Of a stretch of DNA of 64,000 bases, positions 32,519 through 42,347 are shown piece by piece (the first letter of the stretch is position 1; every line of letters starts with the position of its first letter). This stretch comes from an uncultured Clostridia bacterium. Lineage in GTDB: Bacteria; Bacillota; Clostridia; TANB77; CAG-465. The stretch covers positions 62,001-126,000 of the forward strand of contig CAKOYF010000003.1 of NCBI GenBank assembly GCA_934130595.1, read 5' to 3'. The notes beneath the pieces were generated by a model, which was given only the letters and a program-made list of their open reading frames with translations, was not told where the DNA came from and did not search any database. Both the position numbers and the translations under genes were made by a program.

Positions 32519-34360
32519 ATGTGTGGTATTTGTGGCTACATGCAAAAAGAAAAAATAACATCTAATGATACTATTATTTCAATGAAAGACAGCATATTAA
32601 AAAGAGGAAATTCAGATAATAACGTATATATTAATGATAATGTTGCACTAGGTCATGCACGTCTTAGCATTATTGATGTAAAAAACGGAAAACAACCAAT
32701 GAAAAGAGAAATTAATAATAACACATACACTATTACATATAATGGTGAACTCTATAATACAAATGTTTTACGAAACATTTTAATAACTAGAGGGTATGAA
32801 TTTAAAACAGAATGTGACACAGAAGTTCTTTTGTTATTATACGTAGAATTTAAAGAAAAAATGCTAAAATATATAAATGGTATTTTTGCTTTTGCAATAT
32901 ATGATGAAAATAACAACTCTATATTTCTTGCAAAAGATAGATTAGGTATAAAGCCATTATTCTATTCTACTGCTAATGATAAATTTATTTTTTGCTCAGA
33001 AATAAAAGGAATACTTGCTAGTAAATTTGTAGCTCCTATTGTTTCAAAAGATGAACTAATTGAACTTTTTGCTCTTGGCCCTGCTCATACTCCTGGTAAA
33101 ACATATTTTAAAGATATCTATGAGTTAAAAGCTGGTCATTATGCATATTACAAAGATAACAAACTAGATATTGTTAAATATTGGGATTTGATTGAAAAGA
33201 AACTATTAGATGACGATGATGAAGTAATTGATAACGTAAAATATCTAGTAACTGATTCTACTAAAAGACAACTAGTATCTGATGTTGGTGTTTCTTCTAT
33301 GCTTTCTGGTGGATTAGATTCTAGTATTTTAACAAAAATAGCATCAGATAATGTAATAAATCTTCACACCTATTCTATAAATTATGAAAATAATGATAAG
33401 GACTTTGTATCAAATAGCTATCAACAAACTAAAGATAGTGACTTTGTTAAAATAATGACAAAGTATTTGAATACAAAACATACTAATGTTGTAATAACAA
33501 ACAAAGATCTTTTTGATGCATTGTACACTTCTGTTATTGCTAGAGATATGCCAGGTATGGCAGATATAGATAGCTCAATGTACATTTTTTGTAATGAAAT
33601 ATCTAAAAATAATGAAAAAGTAGTAATATCTGGTGAATGTTCTGATGAAATTTTTGGCGGTTATCCTTGGTTTTACAAAGAACATTTAAAAAATACAAGT
33701 GGATTTCCTTGGGCTTTGTCTGAAAATTTAAGAGAAAACTTAATAAAGCCAAATATATTTAAAAAAGGAGATATTACTGAGTATATAATTAAATCTAAAA
33801 ACGATACACTTTCTAATGTATCTCATATTTCATCAGACAAATTTGAAAATGAATTTAAAGAAATAAATTATCTTACAGTAAAATACTTTATGAATACATT
33901 AATTGAAAGAACAGATAGAATGTCAATGCAAAACTCTTTAGAAGTTAGAGTTCCATATGCAGATCATAGAATATTTGAATATGTATACAATGTAGATTCA
34001 AAATTAAAATTAGGACTTAGAAATGGTAATGAAGTATGTGAAAAATATATCTTAAAACAAGCCTTTAAAAATGATATTCCTACTGATATAACAAAAAGAA
34101 AAAAATCTCCATTTCCAAAAACATATAGTCCAGATTATTTAGAGATATTAGAAAAAAAGCTATTAGATATTCTAAGCAACGAAAAATCTAAAATTCATGA
34201 AATCATTAATAAAGAATATGTACTAGAATTAATATCTACTCATGGAAGTAATCTAAAAGAAAATCTTTTTGGCCAGTTAATGACCTATCCTCAAACTTTA
34301 GCTTTTATAATTCAAATAGATTACTGGCTAACAGCATATAACATACAAATAAAAAAATAA
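32519..34360 (+). CDS. asnB: Asparagine synthetase (glutamine-hydrolysing)
   Basis: Makes asparagine from aspartate, ATP and glutamine. The 613 residues start MCGICGY with the catalytic Cys2 of the glutaminase domain, include YNGELYN and DRLGIKPLFY, and continue into the synthetase domain with the PP-loop SSMLSGGLDSSI and SGECSDEIFGGYPW. Both active sites look complete. It is the longest plus-strand gene here and stands alone, divergent from the 32385 gene. GAGGTG lies before the ATG. Confidence 0.95.
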   Translation: MCGICGYMQKEKITSNDTIISMKDSILKRGNSDNNVYINDNVALGHARLSIIDVKNGKQPMKREINNNTYTITYNGELYNTNVLRNILITRGYEFKTECDTEVLLLLYVEFKEKMLKYINGIFAFAIYDENNNSIFLAKDRLGIKPLFYSTANDKFIFCSEIKGILASKFVAPIVSKDELIELFALGPAHTPGKTYFKDIYELKAGHYAYYKDNKLDIVKYWDLIEKKLLDDDDEVIDNVKYLVTDSTKRQLVSDVGVSSMLSGGLDSSILTKIASDNVINLHTYSINYENNDKDFVSNSYQQTKDSDFVKIMTKYLNTKHTNVVITNKDLFDALYTSVIARDMPGMADIDSSMYIFCNEISKNNEKVVISGECSDEIFGGYPWFYKEHLKNTSGFPWALSENLRENLIKPNIFKKGDITEYIIKSKNDTLSNVSHISSDKFENEFKEINYLTVKYFMNTLIERTDRMSMQNSLEVRVPYADHRIFEYVYNVDSKLKLGLRNGNEVCEKYILKQAFKNDIPTDITKRKKSPFPKTYSPDYLEILEKKLLDILSNEKSKIHEIINKEYVLELISTHGSNLKENLFGQLMTYPQTLAFIIQIDYWLTAYNIQIKK

Positions 34361-34383
34361 AATCTCTTTTTAAGGAATTTATT

Positions 34384-34434
34384 CAGACTGTTGACAACTT
34401 AAAACAAAAAATGTTGTGATTTGTCAACAATCTG
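34384..34434. repeat. Inverted repeat between convergent genes
   Basis: CAGACTGTTGACAA and TTGTCAACAATCTG form 14-base arms with one mismatch around a 23-nt loop that contains a smaller ACAAC / GTTGT pair. There is no T run, so it is not a standard terminator. Confidence 0.6.
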
Positions 34435-34447
34435 ATTAATATTAATA

Positions 34448-34678
34448 TTAATATTCATTTCCTTTTATGTCTAATCCTTTTAATTGTAATTTAATTACTA
34501 TTGACTGAATATCACTTTGTACAAAATCTAAATTTCTTAGTTCTTTTCTAGTATGACTACATAGCTTACCTATAGTATCAATTTCATTAAATTTTAATCT
34601 TGTACAAATATTATTACTTAATTCAAGCTTTTCAACACCATATTTAAGTAAGTCATTATTTTTAATTTTTTTACTCAT
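34448..34678 (-). CDS. Stand-alone RNA polymerase alpha C-terminal-domain-like protein
   Basis: A 76-residue protein that resembles the helix-hairpin-helix alpha-CTD: GVEKLELSNNICTRLKF, then IDTIGKLCSHTRKELRNL, and ending IVIKLQLKGLDIKG. In alpha the equivalent is VEELELSVRSxNxLK..., INTVGEL and LxxxGL. There is no N-terminal assembly domain. The start could be 34687 or 34678; I favour 34678 because 34687 is too close to GAGG. It overlaps the end of the FabK-like gene, so it is the last gene of the fatty-acid operon. A regulatory DNA-binding role is inference. Confidence 0.65.
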   Translation of the reverse strand: MSKKIKNNDLLKYGVEKLELSNNICTRLKFNEIDTIGKLCSHTRKELRNLDFVQSDIQSIVIKLQLKGLDIKGNEY

Positions 34679-35741
34679 AATTTTCATTCGCCTCTTTAAT
34701 TAATTCACTTATAACAGTTTTTAAGTCTGTTATTTTGTCTATTCTATCTACATTACTACCGCAAAAAATAAGACCATTATCTATATTTCCAGTTACAGAG
34801 TTTATTAAAGCTTGTGTTATACAATATGGTATTGTTTTTCTATCACAAGTTTTTATGCAGTTAAAACATTTAGTTAATTTATAATCTTTTAGGTTTTCTA
34901 AAAAATGATTTTTAATTGCTCTACCAGGCATTCCAACAGGACTTTTTATTATAATAATATCTTCTTTTTTTGCTCTTACATAAGCCTCTTTAAATTTTAT
35001 ATCTGCATCGCACTCTTTTGTAGCAACAAACTTTGTAGCAATTTGGACTCCATCAGCGCCATATTTTAGAGCTTTTACTATATCTTTTCCATCAAATATT
35101 CCACCGGCAGATATTACTGGGATATGTTTATTATATTTATCTTCATATTGTTTTATTATATTTCTTACTTGAGAAGTAATATCAAAGACATTTATTTCTT
35201 TATTACTTAACTCTTCAATGTTAAATCCTAAATGTCCACCTGCTTTTGGACCTTCTACTACAATCATGTCTGGAATATAATCATATTTATTTGTCCATAA
35301 CTTACAGATTAAATTTGCTGCTCGAGCACTTGATACTATTGGCGCAATTTTAGTTTCGTATCCTTTAACTAACTCTGGTAAATTTTTGGGTAATCCTGCC
35401 CCAGAAATAATTATATCTGCACCTGCAACTGCAGCTTTTTTAACCATTTCTTCATAATTGTTAGTAACGCACATTATATTTACTCCAATCATTCCATTAT
35501 TATTGCTTATTTCCTTTGCTTTTTTTATATTTTTTTCTAATGCCCTATAATTTGCTTCATATGTATTTGTCTCAAAATCATCTTCCTTAAATCCAATTTG
35601 GGCACTTGAAATAACTCCAAGGCCACCATTTTTTGCTACATTTCCGGCTAAATTTGCTAGGGATACACCAACTCCCATTCCACCTTGTATTATTGGTATT
35701 TCCAATAATTTTTCTCCTATTTTTAATTTTGGTAACTTCAT
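34671..35741 (-). CDS. Nitronate monooxygenase / FabK-like flavoprotein
   Basis: An FMN-dependent TIM-barrel protein of 356 residues in the NMO/FabK family. Seen are PIIQGGMGVGVSLANLA, VVEGPKAGGHLG with the conserved His, VISAGGIFDGKD and GADGVQIATKF. A C-terminal cysteine group (CFNCIKTCDRKTIPYC) goes beyond standard FabK. The position in the fab operon suggests an enoyl-ACP reductase, yet a separate FabI lies next to it, so it may be an accessory reductase or a detoxifying NMO. Confidence 0.82.
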   Translation of the reverse strand: MKLPKLKIGEKLLEIPIIQGGMGVGVSLANLAGNVAKNGGLGVISSAQIGFKEDDFETNTYEANYRALEKNIKKAKEISNNNGMIGVNIMCVTNNYEEMVKKAAVAGADIIISGAGLPKNLPELVKGYETKIAPIVSSARAANLICKLWTNKYDYIPDMIVVEGPKAGGHLGFNIEELSNKEINVFDITSQVRNIIKQYEDKYNKHIPVISAGGIFDGKDIVKALKYGADGVQIATKFVATKECDADIKFKEAYVRAKKEDIIIIKSPVGMPGRAIKNHFLENLKDYKLTKCFNCIKTCDRKTIPYCITQALINSVTGNIDNGLIFCGSNVDRIDKITDLKTVISELIKEANENYE

Positions 35742-35749
35742 TTTTCCTC

Positions 35750-36517
35750 CTATAATCCCATAATTGAGTAACCATTATCTGCATATATAACTTGACCAGT
35801 AATTGAACTTGAAAGAGGGCTACACAAAAAACTAATTACATTTCCAACTTCTGTTGTAGTAACATTTCTTTTAAGAGGTGCACTTTTTTCAACAACATCT
35901 AGTATTGAACTAAAATTTTGAATTCCCTTTGCAGATAATGTTTTTATTGGCCCTGCTGATACTGCATTAACTCTTATTCCGTCTTCTCCTAAATTTGAAG
36001 CTAAATACCTAACACTAGATTCTAATGCGGCTTTTGCGACTCCCATAACATTATATCCCGGAAATACTTTTGTAGATCCAAGATAAGTAAGGCAAACAAT
36101 ACTTCCTTCTTCTCCTAGAAGTCCAATTTCTTTTGCTTTTCTTGAGATAGAAACTAAAGAATATGCACTTACTTCATTAGCATGTAAAAATCCTTCTTTA
36201 CTTGTATTTATAAACTCACCTCTTAAATCTTGAGTGTTAGCATGCGCAATACAATGTACAATTGCGTCAAACCTATCATACTTAGCTTTAAATTTTAAAA
36301 ACAAAGCCTCAACTTTTTGTTCATCACTTACATCACACTCAAAAGCTTTAGCTCCTTTAAATTTGCTGATTAGTTCTTCTATTTTTTTCTTATTTTCCTC
36401 TCCCATATAAGTAAAATATAATTTTGCCCCATGTTCATATGCAGATTTTGCTGCGCCATAAGCAATAGACCATTTATTTCTAATTCCCATAATTAATACT
36501 TTCTTTTTCTTTAACAT
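35750..36517 (-). CDS. fabI: Enoyl-ACP reductase FabI
   Basis: NADH-dependent reductase of the last step of each fatty-acid elongation cycle. The 255 residues start with the nucleotide-binding VLIMGIRNKWSIAYG typical of FabI rather than FabG, and carry the Tyr-x6-Lys active site as YNVMGVAKA. SAGPIKTLSAKGI is the substrate-binding loop. It overlaps the accA stop codon and precedes the FabK-like gene. Confidence 0.93.
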   Translation of the reverse strand: MLKKKKVLIMGIRNKWSIAYGAAKSAYEHGAKLYFTYMGEENKKKIEELISKFKGAKAFECDVSDEQKVEALFLKFKAKYDRFDAIVHCIAHANTQDLRGEFINTSKEGFLHANEVSAYSLVSISRKAKEIGLLGEEGSIVCLTYLGSTKVFPGYNVMGVAKAALESSVRYLASNLGEDGIRVNAVSAGPIKTLSAKGIQNFSSILDVVEKSAPLKRNVTTTEVGNVISFLCSPLSSSITGQVIYADNGYSIMGL

Positions 36518-37314
36518 TAATATTCTCCTCCCATATTTCTATATTTTTTATATCTATCCTCTAAAAGATTTTTTTCTTTTTTATTCATTAACTCTTTCAT
36601 ATTTTTGAATATACTATTTTTTATACTTTCCGACATCTTAATAATATCTGTTTTGGCATTTCCATTTGGTTCTTCAAGTACTTCATCTATTACTTTTAAA
36701 TCATATAAATCTTTTGCAGTAAGTTTCATTTTTTCAGCCGCTTCTTCTTTTCTTGATGGATCTTTCCAAAGTATACTAGAATATCCTTCAGGAGACAAAA
36801 TTGAATATATTGAGTTTTCAAGCATAATAACTCTATCTGCTACTCCTATTGCTAAAGCTCCTCCACTTGATCCCTCACCAATTACATATGAAATTGTTGG
36901 AATCTTTAATGCTGACATTGTTTCAATACATTTAGCAATTACTTGTCCTTGTCCCCTTTCTTCTGCACCTATTCCAGGATATGCACCTTTAGTATCTATA
37001 AATGTAATTAATGGTCTTTTAAATTTTTCTGATTGCTTCATAATTCTAATAGATTTTTTATAGCTTTCGGGGGTTGGCATTCCAAAATTTCTTTTTATAT
37101 TTTCTTTTGTATCTCTTCCTTTTTGCTCAGCAATAATAGTATAATTTACATTATTTAATGAAGCAATTCCACATACAATTGCACCATCTTCTGCATAATC
37201 TCTATCTCCATGAAACTCAATAAATTCATCAAAAATATTTTCTATATAGTCTAATGCTGTAGGTCTATCCTTTTCTCTTGCTTTTTTTACTTTATTCCAT
37301 GCCATATTATCCAT
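36517..37314 (-). CDS. accA: Acetyl-CoA carboxylase carboxyltransferase subunit alpha
   Basis: Subunit that, with AccD, transfers CO2 from carboxybiotin to acetyl-CoA to form malonyl-CoA. The 265 residues contain FHGDRDYAEDGAIVCGIA, FGMPTPESYKKSIR, and GEGSSGGALAIGVADRV with the oxyanion glycines. The length is short but within the Firmicutes range. It overlaps accD by 8 nt. Confidence 0.95.
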   Translation of the reverse strand: MDNMAWNKVKKAREKDRPTALDYIENIFDEFIEFHGDRDYAEDGAIVCGIASLNNVNYTIIAEQKGRDTKENIKRNFGMPTPESYKKSIRIMKQSEKFKRPLITFIDTKGAYPGIGAEERGQGQVIAKCIETMSALKIPTISYVIGEGSSGGALAIGVADRVIMLENSIYSILSPEGYSSILWKDPSRKEEAAEKMKLTAKDLYDLKVIDEVLEEPNGNAKTDIIKMSESIKNSIFKNMKELMNKKEKNLLEDRYKKYRNMGGEY

Positions 37315-38119
37315 TATAATCCCCCTTACTCATAGCAATTATTTTTGATATTGTATCTTTTAAATCTTTACGTTCAACTATTTTATCCACAAATCCATGA
37401 TTAAATAAAAACTCTGCTGATTGAAATTCATCCGGTAATTTTTCATTTATTGTCTGCTCAATTACCCTTTTTCCAGCAAATCCGACCATAGCTTTAGGCT
37501 CAGCAAGTATTACATCTGCAAGAGTAGCAAAACTTGCGGTAACTCCACCATAAGTAGGATCTGTCAAAATACTTATGTATAAAATTCCTTTATCATTTAA
37601 TTTATTTACTACTGAACTAGTTTTTGCCATTTGCATTAATGAAATTATTCCCTCTTGCATTCTTGCTCCACCTGATACTGTAAAAATAACGATAGGTAAA
37701 TTTTTCTCTATAGCTTTTTCAAATGAATAAGTTATATATTCACCTACTACATATCCCATGCTTCCCATAAAAAAATTCGAATCCATTGCACAAATTATAG
37801 CTTCATTATTATTAATTTTTCCAATACCACATTTTACAGCTTCTTTTAAGCCTGTTTTTTTTCTCAATCCCGCTATTTTCTGAACATATTCTGGCATATC
37901 TAGTGGATTTTTCGTATCTATATTTAGTTCAAATTCTTCAAAAGTTCCACTATCTACGACTAGTTCTATTCTTCTTCTACTTGAAAGTCTAAAATAATTT
38001 TGACATTTTGGACAAATACTTAAATTATTCTTTACGTCTTCTTTATATAGTATTTCTTTGCAATTAGGACATTTTATCCATTTTCCTACTGGTATATCTG
38101 CTTTTTTAATCTCTATCAT
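37307..38119 (-). CDS. accD: Acetyl-CoA carboxylase carboxyltransferase subunit beta
   Basis: Partner of AccA. The 270 residues have an N-terminal zinc ribbon (KCPNCKEILY and ICPKCQNYF), then the crotonase-fold carboxyltransferase domain with SGGARMQEGI and DPTYGGVTASFA. All four zinc cysteines are present. It overlaps accC by 4 nt. Confidence 0.96.
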   Translation of the reverse strand: MIEIKKADIPVGKWIKCPNCKEILYKEDVKNNLSICPKCQNYFRLSSRRRIELVVDSGTFEEFELNIDTKNPLDMPEYVQKIAGLRKKTGLKEAVKCGIGKINNNEAIICAMDSNFFMGSMGYVVGEYITYSFEKAIEKNLPIVIFTVSGGARMQEGIISLMQMAKTSSVVNKLNDKGILYISILTDPTYGGVTASFATLADVILAEPKAMVGFAGKRVIEQTINEKLPDEFQSAEFLFNHGFVDKIVERKDLKDTISKIIAMSKGDYNG

Positions 38120-39459
38120 AAATTAAACTCCTCTTTAATTAGCGCTGTTGTAAATTTACCACTTTTAAATTTACAATTATTTAATATTTCTTTTAAAAAG
38201 TTTATGTTTGTATCAACGCCTTCAATCTTACATTCACTTAATGCTCTATTCATCTTAGCTATTGCATCATTTCTATTTTTTGCATGTACAATTACCTTTG
38301 CAATCATCGAATCATAAAATGGTGGAATTTCATATCCTTCATATACAGCAGTGTCAACCCTTGTTTCATTTCCACCAGGAAGCATTAATTTTTCTATTTT
38401 TCCTGGAGATGGTATAAAATTTTTATATGGATTTTCTGCATTAATTCTGCATTCTATACTATGGCCTTTTGAAATGATTTCTTCTTGAGATAAATCTAAT
38501 TTTAATCCTGATGCAATTTTTAATTGCTGTTTTACTATATCTATACCTGTCATCATTTCAGTTACAGGATGCTCAACTTGAATTCTTGTATTCATTTCCA
38601 TAAAATAATAATTATTATCTTTATCTACTAAAAATTCTACTGTTCCCGCTCCTTCATAACTTGCAGCTTTTGCTGCTCGTACAGCTGATTTTCCCATTTT
38701 TCTTCTTAAAGAGTCATTTAGTATTGTTGACGGACTTTCTTCTATTATTTTCTGATTATTTCTTTGCACAGAACAATCTCTTTCTCCAAGATATACACAA
38801 TTATTATATTTATCTGATAATATCTGAATTTCAACATGTCTTGGATTTTGAATATACTTTTCCATATATATTGTATCATCATTAAAACAATTCCTAGCTT
38901 CTTGTTTTACTAAATCTAACATTTCTTTTAGTTCTTCTTCATTAAATACAATTCTAATGCCTTTTCCTCCGCCTCCTGCAGAAGCTTTAAGAATAACTGG
39001 ATAGCCGATCTTTGTGGCTTGTTCTTTTGCATCTTTAAAAGAGGTAATTTTACCTTTTGAACCTTCAATTACAGGGACACTATTATCGCTCATAAGTTTT
39101 TTACTGTTTATCTTATTTCCCATTAGTTCTATTGTTTTATACGACGGGCCAATAAATTTAAGATTACATTCTTCACACATCTTAGCAAATCTTGAATTTT
39201 CAGCTAAAAAACCAAAGCCTGGATGAATACTATCTGCTTCACTTAAAACTGCTACCTCCAAAATATTTTTTTCATTTAAATAACTTTTTGTTGCTTGTGC
39301 TGGTCCAATACAATATGCTTCATCTGCTAATTTTACATGTAAAGCTTCTTTATCTGCTTCAGAATATACAGCAACAGTATTTATATTCATTTCTTTACAA
39401 GCTCTAATAATCCTTAACGCTATTTCTCCTCTATTTGCTATTAATACTTTTTTTAACAT
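38116..39459 (-). CDS. accC: Biotin carboxylase AccC
   Basis: ATP-grasp subunit that carboxylates the biotin on AccB. The 447 residues begin KVLIANRGEIALRIIRAC and contain the glycine-rich ASAGGGGKGIRI loop, CVYLGERDCSVQRNNQKI, and MEMNTRIQVEHPVTEM. All catalytic segments are intact. It is 10 nt after fabZ. Confidence 0.97.
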   Translation of the reverse strand: MLKKVLIANRGEIALRIIRACKEMNINTVAVYSEADKEALHVKLADEAYCIGPAQATKSYLNEKNILEVAVLSEADSIHPGFGFLAENSRFAKMCEECNLKFIGPSYKTIELMGNKINSKKLMSDNSVPVIEGSKGKITSFKDAKEQATKIGYPVILKASAGGGGKGIRIVFNEEELKEMLDLVKQEARNCFNDDTIYMEKYIQNPRHVEIQILSDKYNNCVYLGERDCSVQRNNQKIIEESPSTILNDSLRRKMGKSAVRAAKAASYEGAGTVEFLVDKDNNYYFMEMNTRIQVEHPVTEMMTGIDIVKQQLKIASGLKLDLSQEEIISKGHSIECRINAENPYKNFIPSPGKIEKLMLPGGNETRVDTAVYEGYEIPPFYDSMIAKVIVHAKNRNDAIAKMNRALSECKIEGVDTNINFLKEILNNCKFKSGKFTTALIKEEFNL

Positions 39460-39469
39460 ATTTTTTCTC

Positions 39470-39895
39470 CTATACTACTGCAAATGTTAGCTCGCCTTTA
39501 GCTACTATTTTATCATTAACAAAAGCTGTTGCTTCTCCTATACCAATAGGACCTTTTTCCTTAATAATATTAACTTCTAATTTTAATGTATCTCCTGGTA
39601 CTACTTGTTTTTTAAACTTAAATTTATCTATTCCACCAAACAATGCATTTTTCCCTTTATTTTCTTCCTTAGATAAAATTGCCACCGCACCAGCTTGAGC
39701 TAAAGCTTCAACTATTAATACTCCTGGCATAATTGGCTTTGAAGGAAAATGCCCCTGAAAATATGGCTCATTTATACATACATTTTTATATGCTACACAA
39801 TTTTTTCCAGGTTCAAAGCTCTCAACTCTATCTATCATTAAAAATGGAGCTCTTTGCGGTATTATCTTCATTATTTTCTCTATATCTAACATCAT
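39470..39895 (-). CDS. fabZ: 3-hydroxyacyl-ACP dehydratase FabZ
   Basis: Hot-dog fold dehydratase of fatty-acid elongation, 141 residues. The active site is YFQGHFPSKPIMPGVLIVEA with the catalytic His, and the Glu in VEALAQAG. It starts with the typical IEKIMKIIPQRAPFLMIDRV. GGAGG lies 6 nt before the first ATG. Length is standard. Confidence 0.96.
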   Translation of the reverse strand: MMLDIEKIMKIIPQRAPFLMIDRVESFEPGKNCVAYKNVCINEPYFQGHFPSKPIMPGVLIVEALAQAGAVAILSKEENKGKNALFGGIDKFKFKKQVVPGDTLKLEVNIIKEKGPIGIGEATAFVNDKIVAKGELTFAVV

Positions 39896-39905
39896 ATATT
39901 TCCTC

Positions 39906-40328
39906 CTACTTTATCTTAAATAATGGCTTTCCGTAATCTACCATTTCTTCATTATTTACACAAATTTCTACAATTTCACCATCATATTCAGATTCTATTT
40001 CATTCATTAATTTCATGGCTTCAATAATGCATAAAACTTGACCTTTTTCTACTTTATCTCCAACTTTAACAAAATCTTCCTTATCTGGAGCTGATTTAAG
40101 ATAGAAAGTTCCAACCATCGGTGATTTTATTATATTTTTAGCTTCTTCAACCATTTCTTCTTTAACTATCTCAATATTATCTTTTTTAATTAATGGGCTT
40201 TCCATTTTTGAAGCCACACTATCTTTTGTTAAAATTATTTTTGCTCCATCCGAAAATTCTATGTTTAAACTATTAAGTTGTGATTGACTCATGTCATTTA
40301 TTATTTTCTTTATTTGTTCATACTCCAT
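39906..40328 (-). CDS. accB: Biotin carboxyl carrier protein of acetyl-CoA carboxylase
   Basis: Carries biotin between AccC and the AccAD transferase. The 140 residues have a helical N-terminus, a linker, and a lipoyl/biotinyl domain (from about residue 65) with the biotinylation site IIEAMKLMNE; Met after Lys is Leu here, a tolerated variant. The start is placed at the MEYEQIKK methionine; an earlier ATG at 40364 overlaps fabF without a ribosome site. birA is nearby at 44500. Confidence 0.92.
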   Translation of the reverse strand: MEYEQIKKIINDMSQSQLNSLNIEFSDGAKIILTKDSVASKMESPLIKKDNIEIVKEEMVEEAKNIIKSPMVGTFYLKSAPDKEDFVKVGDKVEKGQVLCIIEAMKLMNEIESEYDGEIVEICVNNEEMVDYGKPLFKIK

Positions 40329-40356
40329 AGTTACGCTTCTACCTCCTTTAATTTTT

Positions 40357-41589
40357 TTACTCATATTTTTTTAATATTATGCTACTATTGTGTCCACCAA
40401 AGCCAAGTGAGTTTGACATTGCATATTTTATTTCTGATTTAATTGGCTTATTAGGTACAATATTTAAATCACATTCTTCATCTGGGACTTTATATCCTAT
40501 AGTTGGAGGAACAACATTTTCTTCAATTGCTTTTGCACAAATAATTGCCTCTACGGCTCCAGCCGCTCCAAGTAAATGTCCAGTATGACCTTTTGTTGAG
40601 CTTACATATAATTTATCTGTATTTTTAAAAGCTGTTTTTATTGCTTGTGTTTCATATAAATCATTTAAATGTGTTGATGTTCCGTGAGCATTTATATAAG
40701 TTAAATCATCAGAAGAGATATTTGCATCTTTAATAGCATTAATCATTGCTCTTGCGCCACCTTCTCCACTTGGAGCCGGAGAAGTTATATGATAAGCATC
40801 TGATGATGCACCATATCCAACCACTTCAGCATAAATTTTTGCTCCTCTATTTATAGCATGTTCAAGTTCTTCTAATACAAGAACTCCTGCACCTTCACCC
40901 ATAACAAAACCAGCTCTTTCTTTATCCCATGGAATACTTGCGCGAGTTTTATCTGATGTAGTGTTTAAAGCTTTTATTGTAGTAAATCCAGCAATACCTG
41001 AAGGTGTAATTGAAGCTTCACATCCACCACATAAAACCGCCTCTTGATATCCATGTCTAATTAATCTAAACGCTTCACCTATTGAATGAGTTCCACTTGC
41101 ACAAGCTGTCACAATACAAAAAGATTCACCTTTTATTCCCAAGTCAATTGCAATATTACCTGCTGCCATATTTGAAATTGCCATTGGTATATACATTGGT
41201 GATACTTTATCTGATCCCTTTTGATTTAGATTAATGTTTTGCTCCTCTATTGTCTTAAGTCCACCTATTCCAGAACTCACTATTACACCAACTTTTTCCA
41301 TATCTATATTTTCATTATTTAATCCGCTATCTTTCATAGCTTCTCTTGCTGCAATCACTCCGAATTGCGTAAATCTATCCATTCTTTTAGCTGCTCTCCT
41401 ATCTAGATATTCTTCTGGATTATATCCTTTTACTTCAGCAGCAAGCTTTACTTTAAAATCTTTTGTGTCAAAAAGTGTAATATCTTCTATACCACATTTA
41501 CACTCTACAATTCCTTTAAATAGCTCATTTACATTATTTCCTATAGGAGTGATAGCTCCCATTCCTGTTATCACAACTCTCTTATTCAT
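40357..41589 (-). CDS. fabF: 3-oxoacyl-ACP synthase II (FabF)
   Basis: Condensing enzyme of fatty-acid elongation, 410 residues. The catalytic triad is visible: Cys in TACASGTHS, His in NAHGTSTHLND and His in TKGHTGHLLGAAGA. SNSLGFGGHN near the C-terminus is the family signature. It lies 11 nt after fabG. The acpP gene often found between fabG and fabF is absent. Confidence 0.97.
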   Translation of the reverse strand: MNKRVVITGMGAITPIGNNVNELFKGIVECKCGIEDITLFDTKDFKVKLAAEVKGYNPEEYLDRRAAKRMDRFTQFGVIAAREAMKDSGLNNENIDMEKVGVIVSSGIGGLKTIEEQNINLNQKGSDKVSPMYIPMAISNMAAGNIAIDLGIKGESFCIVTACASGTHSIGEAFRLIRHGYQEAVLCGGCEASITPSGIAGFTTIKALNTTSDKTRASIPWDKERAGFVMGEGAGVLVLEELEHAINRGAKIYAEVVGYGASSDAYHITSPAPSGEGGARAMINAIKDANISSDDLTYINAHGTSTHLNDLYETQAIKTAFKNTDKLYVSSTKGHTGHLLGAAGAVEAIICAKAIEENVVPPTIGYKVPDEECDLNIVPNKPIKSEIKYAMSNSLGFGGHNSSIILKKYE

Positions 41590-41600
41590 TACTAAACCTC

Positions 41601-42341
41601 CTACATTACCATTCCACCATCTACATTTATTACTTGACCAGTTATATATGAACTTTCTTCACTTGAAAGAAAATACACAACATTTGCCACTTCTTTGGCT
41701 TTTCCCATACGTTTTAGTGGAATTTGCGAATAAATATTTTCCTTAACCTTATCCGATAAAATACTTGTCATATCTGTATCTATAAATCCAGGTGCGACAG
41801 CATTTACTCTTATATTTCTTCCAGCAAGCTCTTTAGCAAGTGCTTTGCTAAAGCCTATTATTCCAGCTTTTGAAGCAGCATAATTTGATTGCCCAGCATT
41901 TCCAACAATACCAACAACTGAAGAAATATTTACAATATTTCCGCTTTTATTTTTCATCATATATGGTACTAAATTTCTGCACATATTAAATGTCCCTTTT
42001 AAGTTTACATCTATTACTTTACTAAAATTTTCCTCTTTCATCATAGCAATCAAGCCATCTTTAGTAATTCCTGCATTATTAACAAGAACATCTACTTTTC
42101 CAAATTTATTAATTGCCTCTTTAACTAGATTTTCACATTCTTCATACTTTGAAACATCTGCTTTTAAAATTAACACACTATTATTATATTTTTTAAAAGC
42201 TTCCTTAATAACTTCTAAATCCACGTTACTTGATACATAATTTAACACTAAATTATATCCATTTTCAGCAAACTTTTCTGCTATCTTTCTTCCTATTCCC
42301 CTAGTACCGCCTGTAACAAGAGCTACTTTATTATCTTCCAT
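41601..42341 (-). CDS. fabG: 3-oxoacyl-ACP reductase FabG
   Basis: NADPH-dependent short-chain dehydrogenase, 246 residues. It has the TGGTRGIGRKIAEKF cofactor site, NNAG, the active Ser-Tyr-Lys as SSVVG and SNYAASKAG, and ends GQVINVDGGMVM. It fits the fab operon order fabH-fabD-fabG-fabF. Confidence 0.97.
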   Translation of the reverse strand: MEDNKVALVTGGTRGIGRKIAEKFAENGYNLVLNYVSSNVDLEVIKEAFKKYNNSVLILKADVSKYEECENLVKEAINKFGKVDVLVNNAGITKDGLIAMMKEENFSKVIDVNLKGTFNMCRNLVPYMMKNKSGNIVNISSVVGIVGNAGQSNYAASKAGIIGFSKALAKELAGRNIRVNAVAPGFIDTDMTSILSDKVKENIYSQIPLKRMGKAKEVANVVYFLSSEESSYITGQVINVDGGMVM

Positions 42342-42347
42342 ATTAAT

